Made by a program: the position numbers and the translations under genes. Below, piece after piece: positions 8,977 to 18,369 of a DNA stretch of 64,000 nt; positions within the stretch are counted from its first letter, which is position 1; the number at the start of each line of letters is the position of its first letter. The notes beneath the pieces were generated by a model. That model ran no database searches, had not been told where the DNA came from, and was given only the letters and a program-made list of their open reading frames with translations. Origin of the DNA: Arthrobacter psychrochitiniphilus (GTDB taxonomy: Bacteria > Actinomycetota > Actinomycetes > Actinomycetales > Micrococcaceae); contig NZ_QHLZ01000005.1 in the NCBI RefSeq assembly GCF_003185915.1, forward strand, positions 186,001-250,000. The letters are read 5' to 3'.

Positions 8977-10410
8977 CTAGGGCTGCTCGTCGTCGTGCTT
9001 GGGCTTTTTTAGCTCCAGCGGCTCAGGATGCAAGAAGGCATTGCTGAGCATACTCGCCGTTGTCGCAATCTGCCAGGGCCGGGCGCCAAGGTCTGCCAGC
9101 GCCTCAGACACGGACGCAACAGTGATCTGTGCGGGGGGACGCCAGCACACGCGGCGGAGGTGGTCCGGGGTGAGAATGTTCTCGGCCGGTATGTTCATGG
9201 CCTCGGAGATCTCAGCCATGCGGTTGCGGGCCGTAGCAAAGCGCGCTGCCGCTTCGGGGTCGCGTTCTGCCCACACGCGCGGCGGTGGCGGGGTGTTGTT
9301 GGAGACCTGAAGCGGGGGCAGGTCGGTGCTGTTTTTGGCACTCTGAATCGCGTGGAGCCACTTGGGTGCGTCGCGCTTGGCGGAGCGGCCATGGAACCCG
9401 GCGAGGGCCAGCAGCGCGGGAACGGTGGCAGGCATACCCTTCGCTGCGGCGATGATGGCCGAATCCGGGATGAGGCGGCCCGGTGCGATGTCGCGGTGCT
9501 CAGCCAGTTTTTCACGGGTTTGCCACAATTCGCGGACCGCAGCGAGTTGCACCCGGCTGCGGACGGTGTGTGATCCCGAAGTACGCCGCCAGGGATCCAC
9601 CCGCGGTTCGGGTACTCCGGCGTCAAGGAGGTGCTGGAATTCCTGGGCGGCAAAGTCTAGTTTGCCACCTTCTTCCAGTAGTGTTTGGAGTTCCTCTTCC
9701 AGATCTACCAGGACTTCCACATCCAGTGCGGCGTAGCGTAGCCACGGCTCGGGAAGGGGACGGGTGGACCAGTCTGCGGCGGAGTGCTCCTTGGCCAAGT
9801 GGAAACCCAGGAGTGATTCAACCACGGCACCGAGCCCCACGCGGGGTAGTCCGGCGATCCGGGCTGCCAGTTCCGTGTCAAATAACTTATCTGGCCACAT
9901 GCCCACTCCCGCCAGGCAGGGCAGGTCTTGACTGGCTGCGTGCAGAATCCATTCCACGCCGCGCAGTGCCTCGTCGATGACCTTCAGATCAGGGAAAGCT
10001 TCCGGATCAATGAGCCAAGTACCGGCGCCTTCGCGGCGGATCTGCACGAGCATGGCTCGCTGGCCGTAGCGGAATCCGGAGGCGCGCTCGGTGTCCACGG
10101 CGGCGGGTCCGGTACCGCCTGCCAAGGCTGCTGCGCATCGGCGTAGGGCAGGTTCTGTTTCCACAACGGCGGGAATGCCGTCCCGGGGCATGTCCAGATT
10201 CACCAGCTCAGGGAGTTCGCCCAGTTCAACCTGCACGCCGTCAATTAGCACAGAGGAGAGAAGTTCTGGTGCCAGATCGGTACCTATCCCGGTGGCTGCG
10301 CCGCCGGTGGAAGCGTTCTGGTGCGTTGGTGCGATGGCGCCGCGGCTCTGATGTGTTGTGGACATTTTGGCCCTGGCGCGGCTGTGTGCGTTTGAATCTG
10401 CATTGGTCAT
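8977..10410 (-). CDS. rnd: Ribonuclease D (HRDC domain protein)
   Basis: A 3'-5' exoribonuclease of the DEDD family, expected to trim structured RNA such as tRNA precursors. The 477-residue protein has the exonuclease motifs in order: VDTE (Exo I), ILHAASQDL (Exo II) and the YAALDVEVLVDL stretch (Exo III). An HRDC nucleic-acid-binding domain follows around residues 285-370 (RELWQTREKLAEHRDIAPGRLI). The first 50 residues are low-complexity and the true start may be the internal Met at residue 16. It lies downstream of the DUF3000 gene on the same strand, an arrangement common in actinomycetes. Confidence 0.93.
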   Translation of the reverse strand: MTNADSNAHSRARAKMSTTHQSRGAIAPTHQNASTGGAATGIGTDLAPELLSSVLIDGVQVELGELPELVNLDMPRDGIPAVVETEPALRRCAAALAGGTGPAAVDTERASGFRYGQRAMLVQIRREGAGTWLIDPEAFPDLKVIDEALRGVEWILHAASQDLPCLAGVGMWPDKLFDTELAARIAGLPRVGLGAVVESLLGFHLAKEHSAADWSTRPLPEPWLRYAALDVEVLVDLEEELQTLLEEGGKLDFAAQEFQHLLDAGVPEPRVDPWRRTSGSHTVRSRVQLAAVRELWQTREKLAEHRDIAPGRLIPDSAIIAAAKGMPATVPALLALAGFHGRSAKRDAPKWLHAIQSAKNSTDLPPLQVSNNTPPPPRVWAERDPEAAARFATARNRMAEISEAMNIPAENILTPDHLRRVCWRPPAQITVASVSEALADLGARPWQIATTASMLSNAFLHPEPLELKKPKHDDEQP

Positions 10411-10573
10411 GATGGCCTTAGTCTACCGAATGGAGACCCGGAGCGTCCGATCGGCCCGGATTAAAGGGTTATTGCTTCCGTCCGAACCCATCAGATCACC
10501 CTTGCGAACAACCCGCAGCGCCCAGGTGGAGCTGGTGGCTGTGTATATGCGTATGGGAGCAGATGAGTTTCCC

Positions 10574-11152
10574 TTAGCGATCAGGCCGGTTCTGCCGCGG
10601 TGCCAGCAGCGTGACGCCGTCTGGCACCGGTGGTACACCCGCGAAGGTGCATAGGATGTTGGCCCACGCCTCAAGATGCTCTTTCATGGAGGTTCCAACC
10701 GGCGTCCAGGAGGCTCGCAGTTCAAGGTCTATCGCGTCGGGGCGCGTGGCCAAGGTGCCGTAGCTTTCGGACAGGATGCGGGTGGCTGTCCCGCCCACAT
10801 GGGTGTAGGTGACACCTTGTTCCTCCAATGCCTCCACCAACCAAGCCCACGCCACGTTACCGAGCAGGGAGTCGTTGCCCATCTCGGATTCCAGCTGCGC
10901 ACGGATATAGGTCACAACCCTGAATGTGCCGCCCCACAGATCAGAGCCGTTCGGGTCATGGAGGAGAATGAAACGTCCCTTAGCGAGTTCTTCGTTATTG
11001 CAGAGAATTTCCGCGCCCAAAGCTACTCCGAACGGGGCCAGCCTGGCCGGGGCAGGAACCTCGGCGAGTTTTAGTTCGCTGCGATACCGGGCAGCACGCA
11101 ACGAGGTCAATGCGCTCAGAAACTCTGACGGCAGTGCTGGAGAGGGGCTCAC
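10574..11152 (-). CDS. DUF3000 domain protein
   Basis: A 192-residue soluble protein of the actinobacterial DUF3000 family, recognised by the N-terminal RAARYRSELKLAEVPAPARLAPFG stretch and the GRFILLHDPNGSDLWGGTFRVV segment. No catalytic function is established for the family. It is upstream of rnd on the same strand with about 160 bp between them, so it may share a transcript. There is no signal peptide or membrane segment. Confidence 0.85.
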   Translation of the reverse strand: MSPSPALPSEFLSALTSLRAARYRSELKLAEVPAPARLAPFGVALGAEILCNNEELAKGRFILLHDPNGSDLWGGTFRVVTYIRAQLESEMGNDSLLGNVAWAWLVEALEEQGVTYTHVGGTATRILSESYGTLATRPDAIDLELRASWTPVGTSMKEHLEAWANILCTFAGVPPVPDGVTLLAPRQNRPDR

Positions 11153-11259
11153 ACACGAACATTATGATGCGCTCGTCACAAAGTTCCGCAGGCGCGCCGG
11201 AACCGGTCTCATTAACCGGGCCCGCCGCTACCTGGCGCGCACTATGGAACAGCGCCGCT

Positions 11260-12339
11260 TTAGGCCTGTGGCACAAGCTCCAAGGCAGTCTCGAGTGCTG
11301 CGGCGAAGGCGTCAACGTCCTGCTCAGACGTATCAAAGGAACACATCCAGCGCACCTCCCGGGCGCTCTCATCCCAGTCGTAGAAGCGGAAGCTTTCCCG
11401 CAGGAGCTCTGCCACACCGGCTGGCAGAACGGCAAAGACGCCGTTTGATTGGGTTGCCTGGGTGCATGTGACGCCGGGCAGGGATTCAACGGCGGTGCGC
11501 AGGCGCGCGGCCATTGCATTGGCATGTGTGGCTGAGCTGAGCCATAAATCGTCCGCCAGCATGGCCAGGAATTGTGCCGAGATGAAGCGCATCTTGGAGG
11601 AGAGCTGCATATCCATTTTGCGCAGGTAGATCAGCCCATCGCACGCCGACGGGTTCAACGCCACTACCACTTCGCCGTACAGCATGCCGTTTTTGGTCCC
11701 GCCAAAGGAGAGCACATCAACGCCAGCGTCCGAGGTGAATTCACGCAGCGGCACGCCTAGGAAGGCGGCTGCATTGGCAAGCCGGGCACCGTCCATGTGC
11801 ACCTTCATGCCCAGCGAATGTGCATGATTACAAATGGCGCGCACCTCGGCCGGGGTGTAGCAGGTGCCCAGTTCAGTGGTCTGGGTGATGGAGACGGCCA
11901 ACGGCTGGGCGCGGTGCTCATCGCCAAAGCCCCAGGCTTCCTTATCGATCAGCTCCGGCGTCAGCTTCCCATCCGGTGTGGGAACAGAGAGCAGCTTCAT
12001 GCCGCCCACCCGCTCCGGAGCGCCGTTTTCATCCATGTTGATGTGGGCGGTGGAAGCACACACCACAGCACCCCACCGCGGCAGCAGTGACGAGAGTCCC
12101 ACCACGTTGGCCCCGGTGCCATTGAACACCGGGAACACCTCAACCTCACGGCCAAATAGTGCGGTCATCTGCCTCTGAAGTTCGGCCGTGTACTCGTCCC
12201 CGCCGTAGGCCACCTGGTGGCCGCCATTGGCGCCAGTCAGTGCCGCCAGCACCTCGGGGTGAAATCCCGAATAATTATCCGAGGCGAAGCCCTTCAGGTC
12301 TCTCTGGTGCAGCGGTATGGATTCCTTGCCAATGCTCAC
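11260..12339 (-). CDS. Low-specificity L-threonine aldolase / beta-eliminating lyase
   Basis: A PLP enzyme of fold type I that cleaves L-threonine or similar beta-hydroxy amino acids to glycine and an aldehyde. The PLP lysine lies in LSFGGTKNGMLYGE. SDNYSG at the start, AYGGDEYT and the DGARLANAAAFLG segment carrying the cofactor Asp are typical. I chose the GTG at 12339 (359 residues): AAGG lies before it at normal spacing, and upstream in-frame sequence runs into the SDR gene and is not family-like. It follows the SDR gene by 16 bp, so it belongs to the DUF6421-SDR operon. Confidence 0.88.
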   Translation of the reverse strand: MSIGKESIPLHQRDLKGFASDNYSGFHPEVLAALTGANGGHQVAYGGDEYTAELQRQMTALFGREVEVFPVFNGTGANVVGLSSLLPRWGAVVCASTAHINMDENGAPERVGGMKLLSVPTPDGKLTPELIDKEAWGFGDEHRAQPLAVSITQTTELGTCYTPAEVRAICNHAHSLGMKVHMDGARLANAAAFLGVPLREFTSDAGVDVLSFGGTKNGMLYGEVVVALNPSACDGLIYLRKMDMQLSSKMRFISAQFLAMLADDLWLSSATHANAMAARLRTAVESLPGVTCTQATQSNGVFAVLPAGVAELLRESFRFYDWDESAREVRWMCSFDTSEQDVDAFAAALETALELVPQA

Positions 12340-12355
12340 TATGTGCCTTTTTCTC

Positions 12356-13081
12356 TTATGAATGTGGTGCCAAGACCAACCGGGCACCATTGATGTCCGC
12401 GGCCGGCGTGGTGAAAAGTCCCGCAACAGTTTGACCCAGCTGGTCCACATCTGTGAAACCGGGGAACGTTCGTTCAGGGGAGCGCGCGCGCATAGTGGCA
12501 TCCACCAGGGCCTTCACCACCAGCACGACGGCGGCCGCGGCACCTTCCGCCGGAGGGGCAGCGAATCCGGCGGCCACGGAACGCACCCACGTTTCAGCTG
12601 CTGCCTTCACCGCCGCGTAGTTGGCGTCACCGGCGGAGGGGTTGGTGACGATGGTGGAGGAGACTATTGCCAGCCGGCCCACGGGTGAGGCAGCGAGGTC
12701 GTCATAAAAGGCCTTGCTGGTATTCCGTAACGTGGTCAGGACCGTTGTGTGCAGGAAGTCCCAGTCGCTATCGCTTTGGCCAGTGATTCCCGTGCCGCCG
12801 CGCCACCCGCCAACCAGGTGGATCAGGCCGTCAATGCGGCCATAGCCGGTTCGAAGATCGGCCGCCAGCTCGGCCACGTCCTCTGGGTCAGCCAAGTTGC
12901 ACACGAGAGGGACTGCGCCCTCGGTGAGTTTGGCGGCGGCACTGATGCGTTCGGCGTCGGACCCTACAGTGAGCACACGCATGCCAGCGCCGAGGAGGGC
13001 GCCGGCTACAGCAATTCCGGCGGCACTGCTGCCACCGGCGATCAAAACGAGGGGACTGTTCATGCTTTCAACAGTACCCAC
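12356..13081 (-). CDS. Short-chain dehydrogenase/reductase
   Basis: A 241-residue NAD(P)-binding Rossmann protein. The dinucleotide motif is LIAGGSSAAGIAVAG at residues 13-27, and the catalytic Ser-Tyr-Lys is present as IVSSTIV and YAAVKAA (YxxxK). The substrate is unknown. Either the GTG at 13081, which directly abuts the DUF6421 stop, or the ATG at 13063 could be the start; neither has a strong ribosome site. It is tightly packed between DUF6421 and the aldolase gene, so probably one transcript. Confidence 0.85.
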   Translation of the reverse strand: MGTVESMNSPLVLIAGGSSAAGIAVAGALLGAGMRVLTVGSDAERISAAAKLTEGAVPLVCNLADPEDVAELAADLRTGYGRIDGLIHLVGGWRGGTGITGQSDSDWDFLHTTVLTTLRNTSKAFYDDLAASPVGRLAIVSSTIVTNPSAGDANYAAVKAAAETWVRSVAAGFAAPPAEGAAAAVVLVVKALVDATMRARSPERTFPGFTDVDQLGQTVAGLFTTPAADINGARLVLAPHS

Positions 13082-14482
13082 CTAAGCTGCGCTCGTGCCG
13101 GTTATGCCAGCGGTGGATTCAATGACGTCCCGCATTTTCTTGTTCAGGGCCTCGTAGAACATGGAGTGGGGGAACTCATCATCCATGACGGCGTCGGTCA
13201 TTTCACGCAGCGGCGCCGTCAATGGCAGGGCGTCCGGACCCTTGGCCCAGAGTGAGGCCGGGTGGGGTGTCAACGTGGCGGAGACCAGCTGGTAGGCGGC
13301 GAGCCAGTGCGCCACCTTGGGCCTGTCAATGGAGCGCCAGTACAGTTCCTCAATCTCGTGGCCCAAGGCAATCACCACGGCGGGCACTTCTGCCCAGTCA
13401 ATGCTCAGCTTGGTGTCGGTCCAGTGCAGCACGTGGTGCTGGTGCAGCCAGGCGAAGAGCAGCTGCCCTCCCAGTCCGTCGTAGTTGCGCACCCGGGAGC
13501 CTGTGATGGCGAAGCGGAAAATCCTGTCAAAAATGACGGCATACTGAACAAGTTTTGCGTGTTTGCGAGCCTCAGGAGAGGCCTCCTCATCCGCTTCCAC
13601 GGCCACGGATTCGCGGTACGCGGTAAGGTCGCAGCGTAACTCTTCCAACGAATACAGGAAGTACGGCATGCGCTGCTTGATCATGAACGGATCAAAGGGC
13701 AGGTCCCCGCGCATGTGTGTCCTGTCATGGATGAGGTCCCACATGATGAAGGTTTCCTGCGTCAGTTCCTGATTCTCTAAAAGTTCCAGAGCATCTGCCG
13801 GCAATTCCAGGCGGGTCACTTGTGCTGCCTCCCGGACCACCCGGCGGAAGCGGGCGGCTTCGCGGTCCTGGAAGATGGCGCCCCACGTGAACGCGGGAGT
13901 TTCGCGGACGGCGACGCTTTCGGGAAAGAGGACGGCGGAGTTGCTGTTGTAGCCGGGGGTGAAGTCAATGAACCGCAGGGGAACAAAAAGTTTGTTGGAA
14001 TAGTCCCCGGCTTCCAGTTCGCTAATGAATTCAGGCCACAGCGTTTCTACGAGTACGGCCTCCACGAGGCGGGACGTTGAACCGTTTTGGGTGTACATGG
14101 GGAACACCACCAGATGCCCCAAGCCGTTGACGCGGTGGTCTTGAGGGCAGAAGGCCAGCAGAGAATCAAGGAAATCCGGCACGCCCAGCCCTTGTGCGAG
14201 CCACTTGGTGAAATCATCCACCAGCAGGTGCAGGTACTCGCCGTCGTGGGGGAAATAAGGTGCCAGAGCAGTAATGGCAGCTGTGATGGCCTCAATCAGC
14301 TCCGCCGCAACGGGGTGGTTGGCTTCCTCCGGCACGGAGCCGTCCTTGATCTGGAGTTCCGCCAGGGCCGTGGCAGCCTGTTTCAGGGACAGCCACCCAT
14401 GGTGGTGGGCCAGCTCAGAGTAATCGAAGGAACTGGCGTCAAAGGAATTGGCGTTATTGATGGTTTCCAGCGTCAGACTCAT
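13082..14482 (-). CDS. DUF6421 family protein
   Basis: A 466-residue soluble protein that I assign to the Micrococcales family DUF6421 from its overall sequence. A short WDLIHDRTHMRG segment (an HxxxH pair, around residue 246) and a later ALGHEIEELYWRS stretch hold candidate metal ligands. Together they recall zinc-hydrolase active sites but are not a canonical HExxH. No signal peptide or membrane segment is visible. It is the first gene of the run DUF6421-SDR-threonine aldolase. The biochemical function is unknown. Confidence 0.75.
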   Translation of the reverse strand: MSLTLETINNANSFDASSFDYSELAHHHGWLSLKQAATALAELQIKDGSVPEEANHPVAAELIEAITAAITALAPYFPHDGEYLHLLVDDFTKWLAQGLGVPDFLDSLLAFCPQDHRVNGLGHLVVFPMYTQNGSTSRLVEAVLVETLWPEFISELEAGDYSNKLFVPLRFIDFTPGYNSNSAVLFPESVAVRETPAFTWGAIFQDREAARFRRVVREAAQVTRLELPADALELLENQELTQETFIMWDLIHDRTHMRGDLPFDPFMIKQRMPYFLYSLEELRCDLTAYRESVAVEADEEASPEARKHAKLVQYAVIFDRIFRFAITGSRVRNYDGLGGQLLFAWLHQHHVLHWTDTKLSIDWAEVPAVVIALGHEIEELYWRSIDRPKVAHWLAAYQLVSATLTPHPASLWAKGPDALPLTAPLREMTDAVMDDEFPHSMFYEALNKKMRDVIESTAGITGTSAA

Positions 14483-14565
14483 GGCCGTCTCCTAGGCTCG
14501 TCGGTGGCCGGAGGTGTTCCAGACCGGTTAATTCCGAGCGTAGCAATGGAATAGAAGATCTAATG

Positions 14566-14602
14566 TCAAAAGAGCCTGAGCATAAGAAACTCTCTGGCTC
14601 AG
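14566..14602 (-). terminator. Possible terminator after msrB
   Basis: On the minus strand, CTGAGC (14597-14602) pairs with GCTCAG (14576-14581) across a 15-nt loop, followed by GCTC and TTTT. It lies downstream of msrB and upstream of the DUF6421 gene. The stem is short, so this is tentative. Confidence 0.35.
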
Positions 14603-14696
14603 AGTGTTGTGAACAATTCAGGCGACAGTTCTCTTGAGCCTTTTGGCGGGGGACTTCCCGTGAGCTCCCCGCAGAGCCCAGCTCCCCGCAGGGCCT

Positions 14697-15122
14697 TTAG
14701 GCTGGGTCAGCAGGGCGAAGGGTCAGGCAGATGGAATTAATGCAGAAGCGTTCGTCCGTGGGGGTGTCGTACCCTTCACCCTTGAAGAGGTGGCCTAAGT
14801 GAGAATCGCACGCGGTGCAACGCACTTCGATGCGTTCCATACCGAGTGTTTTATCATGCAGGTACCGCACGGTGCCTTCTGCCAGCGGTGCAAAGAAGGA
14901 AGGCCAGCCGCAGTGCGAGGAGAACTTCTCCTTGGAAGTGAAAAGCTCGGCACCGCAGGCGCGGCATTCGTACACGCCCTCCTGCATGGAGTCCCAGTAC
15001 TCGCCGGTAAAGGGGCGCTCTGTGCCAGCCTTGCGCAGGACCTTATACTCGGCAGGCGAGAGTTCTTCTCGCCACTGGGAATCGCTCTTGGTGACGGTGG
15101 GGGAGTTCTCAAAGCTGTTCAT
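14697..15122 (-). CDS. msrB: Peptide-methionine (R)-S-oxide reductase
   Basis: Repairs methionine-R-sulfoxide in oxidised proteins. The 141-residue protein has the two structural zinc CxxC pairs (ECRACGAELF and CTACDSHLG), HCGWPSF in the core, and the catalytic Cys in RFCINS near the C-terminus. There is no signal peptide, so it is cytosolic. The start at 15122 lies 14 bp after the upstream small gene on the same strand, so both are probably co-transcribed. Confidence 0.95.
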   Translation of the reverse strand: MNSFENSPTVTKSDSQWREELSPAEYKVLRKAGTERPFTGEYWDSMQEGVYECRACGAELFTSKEKFSSHCGWPSFFAPLAEGTVRYLHDKTLGMERIEVRCTACDSHLGHLFKGEGYDTPTDERFCINSICLTLRPADPA

Positions 15123-15136
15123 ACTGTTGCCAACGT

Positions 15137-15628
15137 TTAAGAGTCACCAATAAATCCCGAATCAGAGTACAAATGTAAAACGGGTAGACCCAGCTTGCGT
15201 TGTGCCTGATGCGCCCAGTCCTGCCGGAAGGTGTCTGCGACGGCGTGCGGGCGGGTGACCACCACGGCCTGCCGAGCGCCGCATTCGGTGACTTTAGCAA
15301 CCAAGGAGGCAACGGCGTCGCCCTCGGCAACAGTGCCAGTGGCCTTGGCCCCGGCTTCGGCAAGCGAGGACAAGGAGGCCGCCAAGATGTCCGCAGCCTC
15401 TGCCCTGACAGTGTTAACGTCAGGCTTTTCGCGGAATTCCCGCAGGGCACCGGGCAGATCCAGCATGGTCAGTTGATCAACCACGTCCACCAGTAGATTG
15501 CGCCGAGTATCTGCCGGCACTACCAGGACCAACTCCACATCATCCTCAGGCCCGTAGAGCTCCGTGATGTTTCCCGCGTCAATGGACGTCAGTGCTTCTT
15601 CTGTCAAAATGATGATTGCCTCGCTCAT
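15137..15628 (-). CDS. Hypothetical protein upstream of msrB
   Basis: A 163-residue soluble protein beginning MSEAIIILTEEAL. I chose the ATG at 15628 because everything further upstream in frame lies antisense to the hydrolase gene and looks non-coding. The sequence alternates strands and helices (VELVLVVPADT, RQAVVVTRPHAVADTF), suggesting an alpha/beta fold somewhat like universal-stress or nucleotide-binding proteins, but no diagnostic motif is present. It precedes msrB by 14 bp and is divergent from the hydrolase gene. Confidence 0.7.
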   Translation of the reverse strand: MSEAIIILTEEALTSIDAGNITELYGPEDDVELVLVVPADTRRNLLVDVVDQLTMLDLPGALREFREKPDVNTVRAEAADILAASLSSLAEAGAKATGTVAEGDAVASLVAKVTECGARQAVVVTRPHAVADTFRQDWAHQAQRKLGLPVLHLYSDSGFIGDS

Positions 15629-15748
15629 GGCACCAGCATATGCGTCCTGAGAAGAAAACAATGAACAAGCACAGAGAAGTGCGAAGAAAGTTACGAAAGC
15701 TCCGGTGCGCCGCTCGACGCGCGCCGGGGCAGTGGGCACAATGGTGGC

Positions 15749-16966
15749 ATGGCATCCTCTTCTCAGCCCTCGCGTCCATGGCTCAAGTGGGGCGCCCTCG
15801 GTGCCGCAGCGGCGGGGACCGGGGCAGCCGTTGTGGTGACGGCAACCTCTGGCCTTGCCGCCTACTTTGCCCGCCGCGTAGTGACCCCGGAAAAGCAGCG
15901 AGTGGACGATGTTGCAATTCTCGCCGTCATTGCCGACGGCCCGGCGTTGCAGATCGTGCTCGAGGCCACACCCGACACCACCATTGATGGCAGCTACGGG
16001 CTGTTCTTCAACAACAGCCGCGCCCACGCCGTGATTGGCAAAATCATCTCCTATGTTCCGCGCGAAGGCAGCGTCACGCGTGAAGTACTTGCCGTGCACG
16101 GTGGGGATTTGCGCACCGCCACGGCCGGCTGGTGGTCCGGCAACCTCCACGCACACCCCGAAGAGATGGGGCTGCTCAGTGAGGACATCACCTTGAACCT
16201 TCCCGTGGGCCCAGCACCTGCCTGGCTGCTGCCGGCCCCCGATCCCGGAGCGAGCTGGGCCATCATGGTCCATGGGCGCGGAGCCACCCGCAATGAGGGG
16301 CTGCGGGCCGTTCCCACAGCGCACCGTCTGGGTATGAATGCGCTCCTGATGTCCTATAGGAACGACGGCGATGCCCCCGCAGCGCCAGACGGACGGTATG
16401 GGCTGGGGGTCACCGAATGGGCCGATGTGGAAGTCGCCATTGACTTTGCCATCTCCCGTGGGGCCAAGGACGTGGTGCTCTTTGGCAATTCCATGGGTGG
16501 GACCATCAGCCTGCAGACGGCCGATCTGGCCCGCAACCGCAAACACGTCTTGGCGTTGGTGCTAGATGCTCCCGTCATCAACTGGGTTAACGTGCTAGCG
16601 CACCAGGCACAGCTGAACCGGATCCCCAACTTCATTGGCCAATACGCCGAGGTCATGCTGACCCACCCACTGGGCCGGCGCATTACGGGCCTGGCTGGGC
16701 CCGTAAACCTCAAGAGTATGGACTGGGTTTCGCGCGCCGTTGAATTGCGGACACCGTCACTGATTCTGCACAGCATTGATGATGATTTTGTGCCCTATGA
16801 GCCCACGGCGGAACTGGCGCGGCGCAATCCAGAGATGGTCACGTTCGAGCCGTTCAGCAAGGCCCGGCACACCAAGGAATGGAACGTGGACCCGGAACGG
16901 TGGGAAAACGTGGTGGAAGCCTGGCTGCGGCCCCGGTTGGGCTGCTACGGCCTGCCACGGAGCTAA
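15749..16966 (+). CDS. Membrane-anchored alpha/beta hydrolase
   Basis: A 405-residue serine hydrolase. An N-terminal hydrophobic segment (about residues 13-42, WGALGAAAAGTGAAVVVTA) anchors or exports it. The nucleophile elbow is GNSMGG. The Asp is probably in HSIDDDFVP and the catalytic His in ARHTKEWN. A MVHGRGATRNEGL stretch forms the oxyanion-hole region. The substrate is unknown. It is divergent from the msrB-side operon, with about 120 bp of shared upstream region. Confidence 0.88.
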   Translation: MASSSQPSRPWLKWGALGAAAAGTGAAVVVTATSGLAAYFARRVVTPEKQRVDDVAILAVIADGPALQIVLEATPDTTIDGSYGLFFNNSRAHAVIGKIISYVPREGSVTREVLAVHGGDLRTATAGWWSGNLHAHPEEMGLLSEDITLNLPVGPAPAWLLPAPDPGASWAIMVHGRGATRNEGLRAVPTAHRLGMNALLMSYRNDGDAPAAPDGRYGLGVTEWADVEVAIDFAISRGAKDVVLFGNSMGGTISLQTADLARNRKHVLALVLDAPVINWVNVLAHQAQLNRIPNFIGQYAEVMLTHPLGRRITGLAGPVNLKSMDWVSRAVELRTPSLILHSIDDDFVPYEPTAELARRNPEMVTFEPFSKARHTKEWNVDPERWENVVEAWLRPRLGCYGLPRS

Positions 16967-17096
16967 GTTCCAAGCCTCACGGTTTGTAGGTATCTACCTT
17001 TCGTGGGTGCCAAGACGGGCAACAGCTTAGGCGGGCATCAGCTAGGACCGGCCGTGCTCAGCCAGCAGCTGCAACGGTCAACTTCGGCATCCAAGA

Positions 17097-18369
17097 TCAC
17101 GCGCCTAGAGTCCGGTCACCGGCTCGGGCATGGGCCCGGGCCAGCGTCTGCCCGCACACTGACGCGTAGAATTTTGCACCGCGAGGGCGGATGTCGTCAA
17201 CGTTCACGGAACCCTTCCAATCGTGGAGTTGCCGTAGGTAAAAGTCCCTGATGATCCCGTCCACTCCCTCCGCGGACTGCCACCCGAGGAAGATGTCCCC
17301 CGATGCCTGAAGCAGACGCTGACCCTCAACCACCCGTTGCCCGTGGCTGGGATACTGGCTGGGCCCAAGGTATCGCTCAAGTACCGATTCCTGGGCCTCC
17401 TTGGCCTGAAGGACCAGAGGGTCGTTTGCGTCCCTGCCCGTCAGGAGCAGAATCCAGGCCCGGGTGCCAACGCTTCCTACACCAACGACCTTGCGAGCCA
17501 TATGTACAAATGAGAACTCCTTGACCGGATGGTTCTTGAAAGCCAGAGTGGCCGCGTACTCGTGCAGGAGCATTCGCATCGAATCCTCGAGCCGGTTGCG
17601 TGCTCCAGCATCGCCAATCAGGTCCTCGATGGGTTCAATGAGCGGGGGATCCGCCTGAATCCGCAGCTCGCCGTCGATCTCCCGCACAAGTTTGGAAAAT
17701 ACAGCTGCACTGTCCTTAGTACGCGCCTTGGCCACAATTGCTTGGGTCTTCTTTACCTGGCGCTTGCCGGCCCGCTTAGCTTCTTTCTCTGACCGGACCC
17801 ATGAAAGTATGCGGTCCGCGTCCAGCCGGTCGTACCAGGCGTCCAGCACGCGCGCCTTGGCAGCCCCACGCATTTGCTTGCGGTAGCCCTCTGCAACGGC
17901 CAGCGTTGTCTTCCGCCGTTGTTGTGCTGTGAATCCGGCATTGCGGGTGCCGACCTCAAAGCTTGCCGCCAGACGTTTGAGGTCCCACTCCCACGGCCCT
18001 GGCAGGGTTTCATCGAAATCGTTGATATCGAACGTTAACTTGCGCTCTGCGGTTCCGAAAACACCGAAATTCGAGAGGTGGGCGTCGCCACAGAGTTGTG
18101 TCATGATGCCTGAGTTTGGTGTGGTCGATAGATCCGCGGCCATGAGAAGCGCCGCCCCCCCCCCCGAAAAAAGGTAAACGGCGAGACCATCATCCGCCCG
18201 TAACGAATGGGCACGAGCTCGGGGACACGCAGGACCGATTGTCCCTCAAGAAGAGTGACGGGATCCGGCCGGTCAGGTGCGGATCCCACGGTGCGTGGCT
18301 TGATCTGGGGCATTCTTTCCTTGCCGTCCGGCCGCCGCTGCGCCGTTCCTCGGCGGTTAATTTAGGCAT
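17097..18369 (-). pseudogene. DUF2252 protein, frameshifted twice
   Basis: The family sequence is split over three frames. The start (MPKLTAEERRSGGRTARK, ATG at 18369 with a perfect GGAGG) runs to about 18285. The next part (RPDPVTLLEGQ to MMVSPFTFFRGG) is in a second frame. The main body (MAADLSTTPNSG to the end, including LCGDAHLSNFG and FDINDFDETLPGPWEWDLKR) is in a third. The first shift is repaired by one extra base near 18280. The second lies in a run of 11 G (coding strand, 18155-18165) and is repaired by one more G. DUF2252 proteins have a kinase-like fold. It may be a true pseudogene, a slippage-controlled gene or two sequencing errors. The last 348 residues form one open frame. Confidence 0.85.

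Noticed and set aside
15629-16546. Long minus-strand extension of the small gene at 15137
   Set aside because: The extended frame is antisense to the alpha/beta hydrolase, whose plus-strand protein has clear catalytic motifs; only the part from 15628 down is gene-like.
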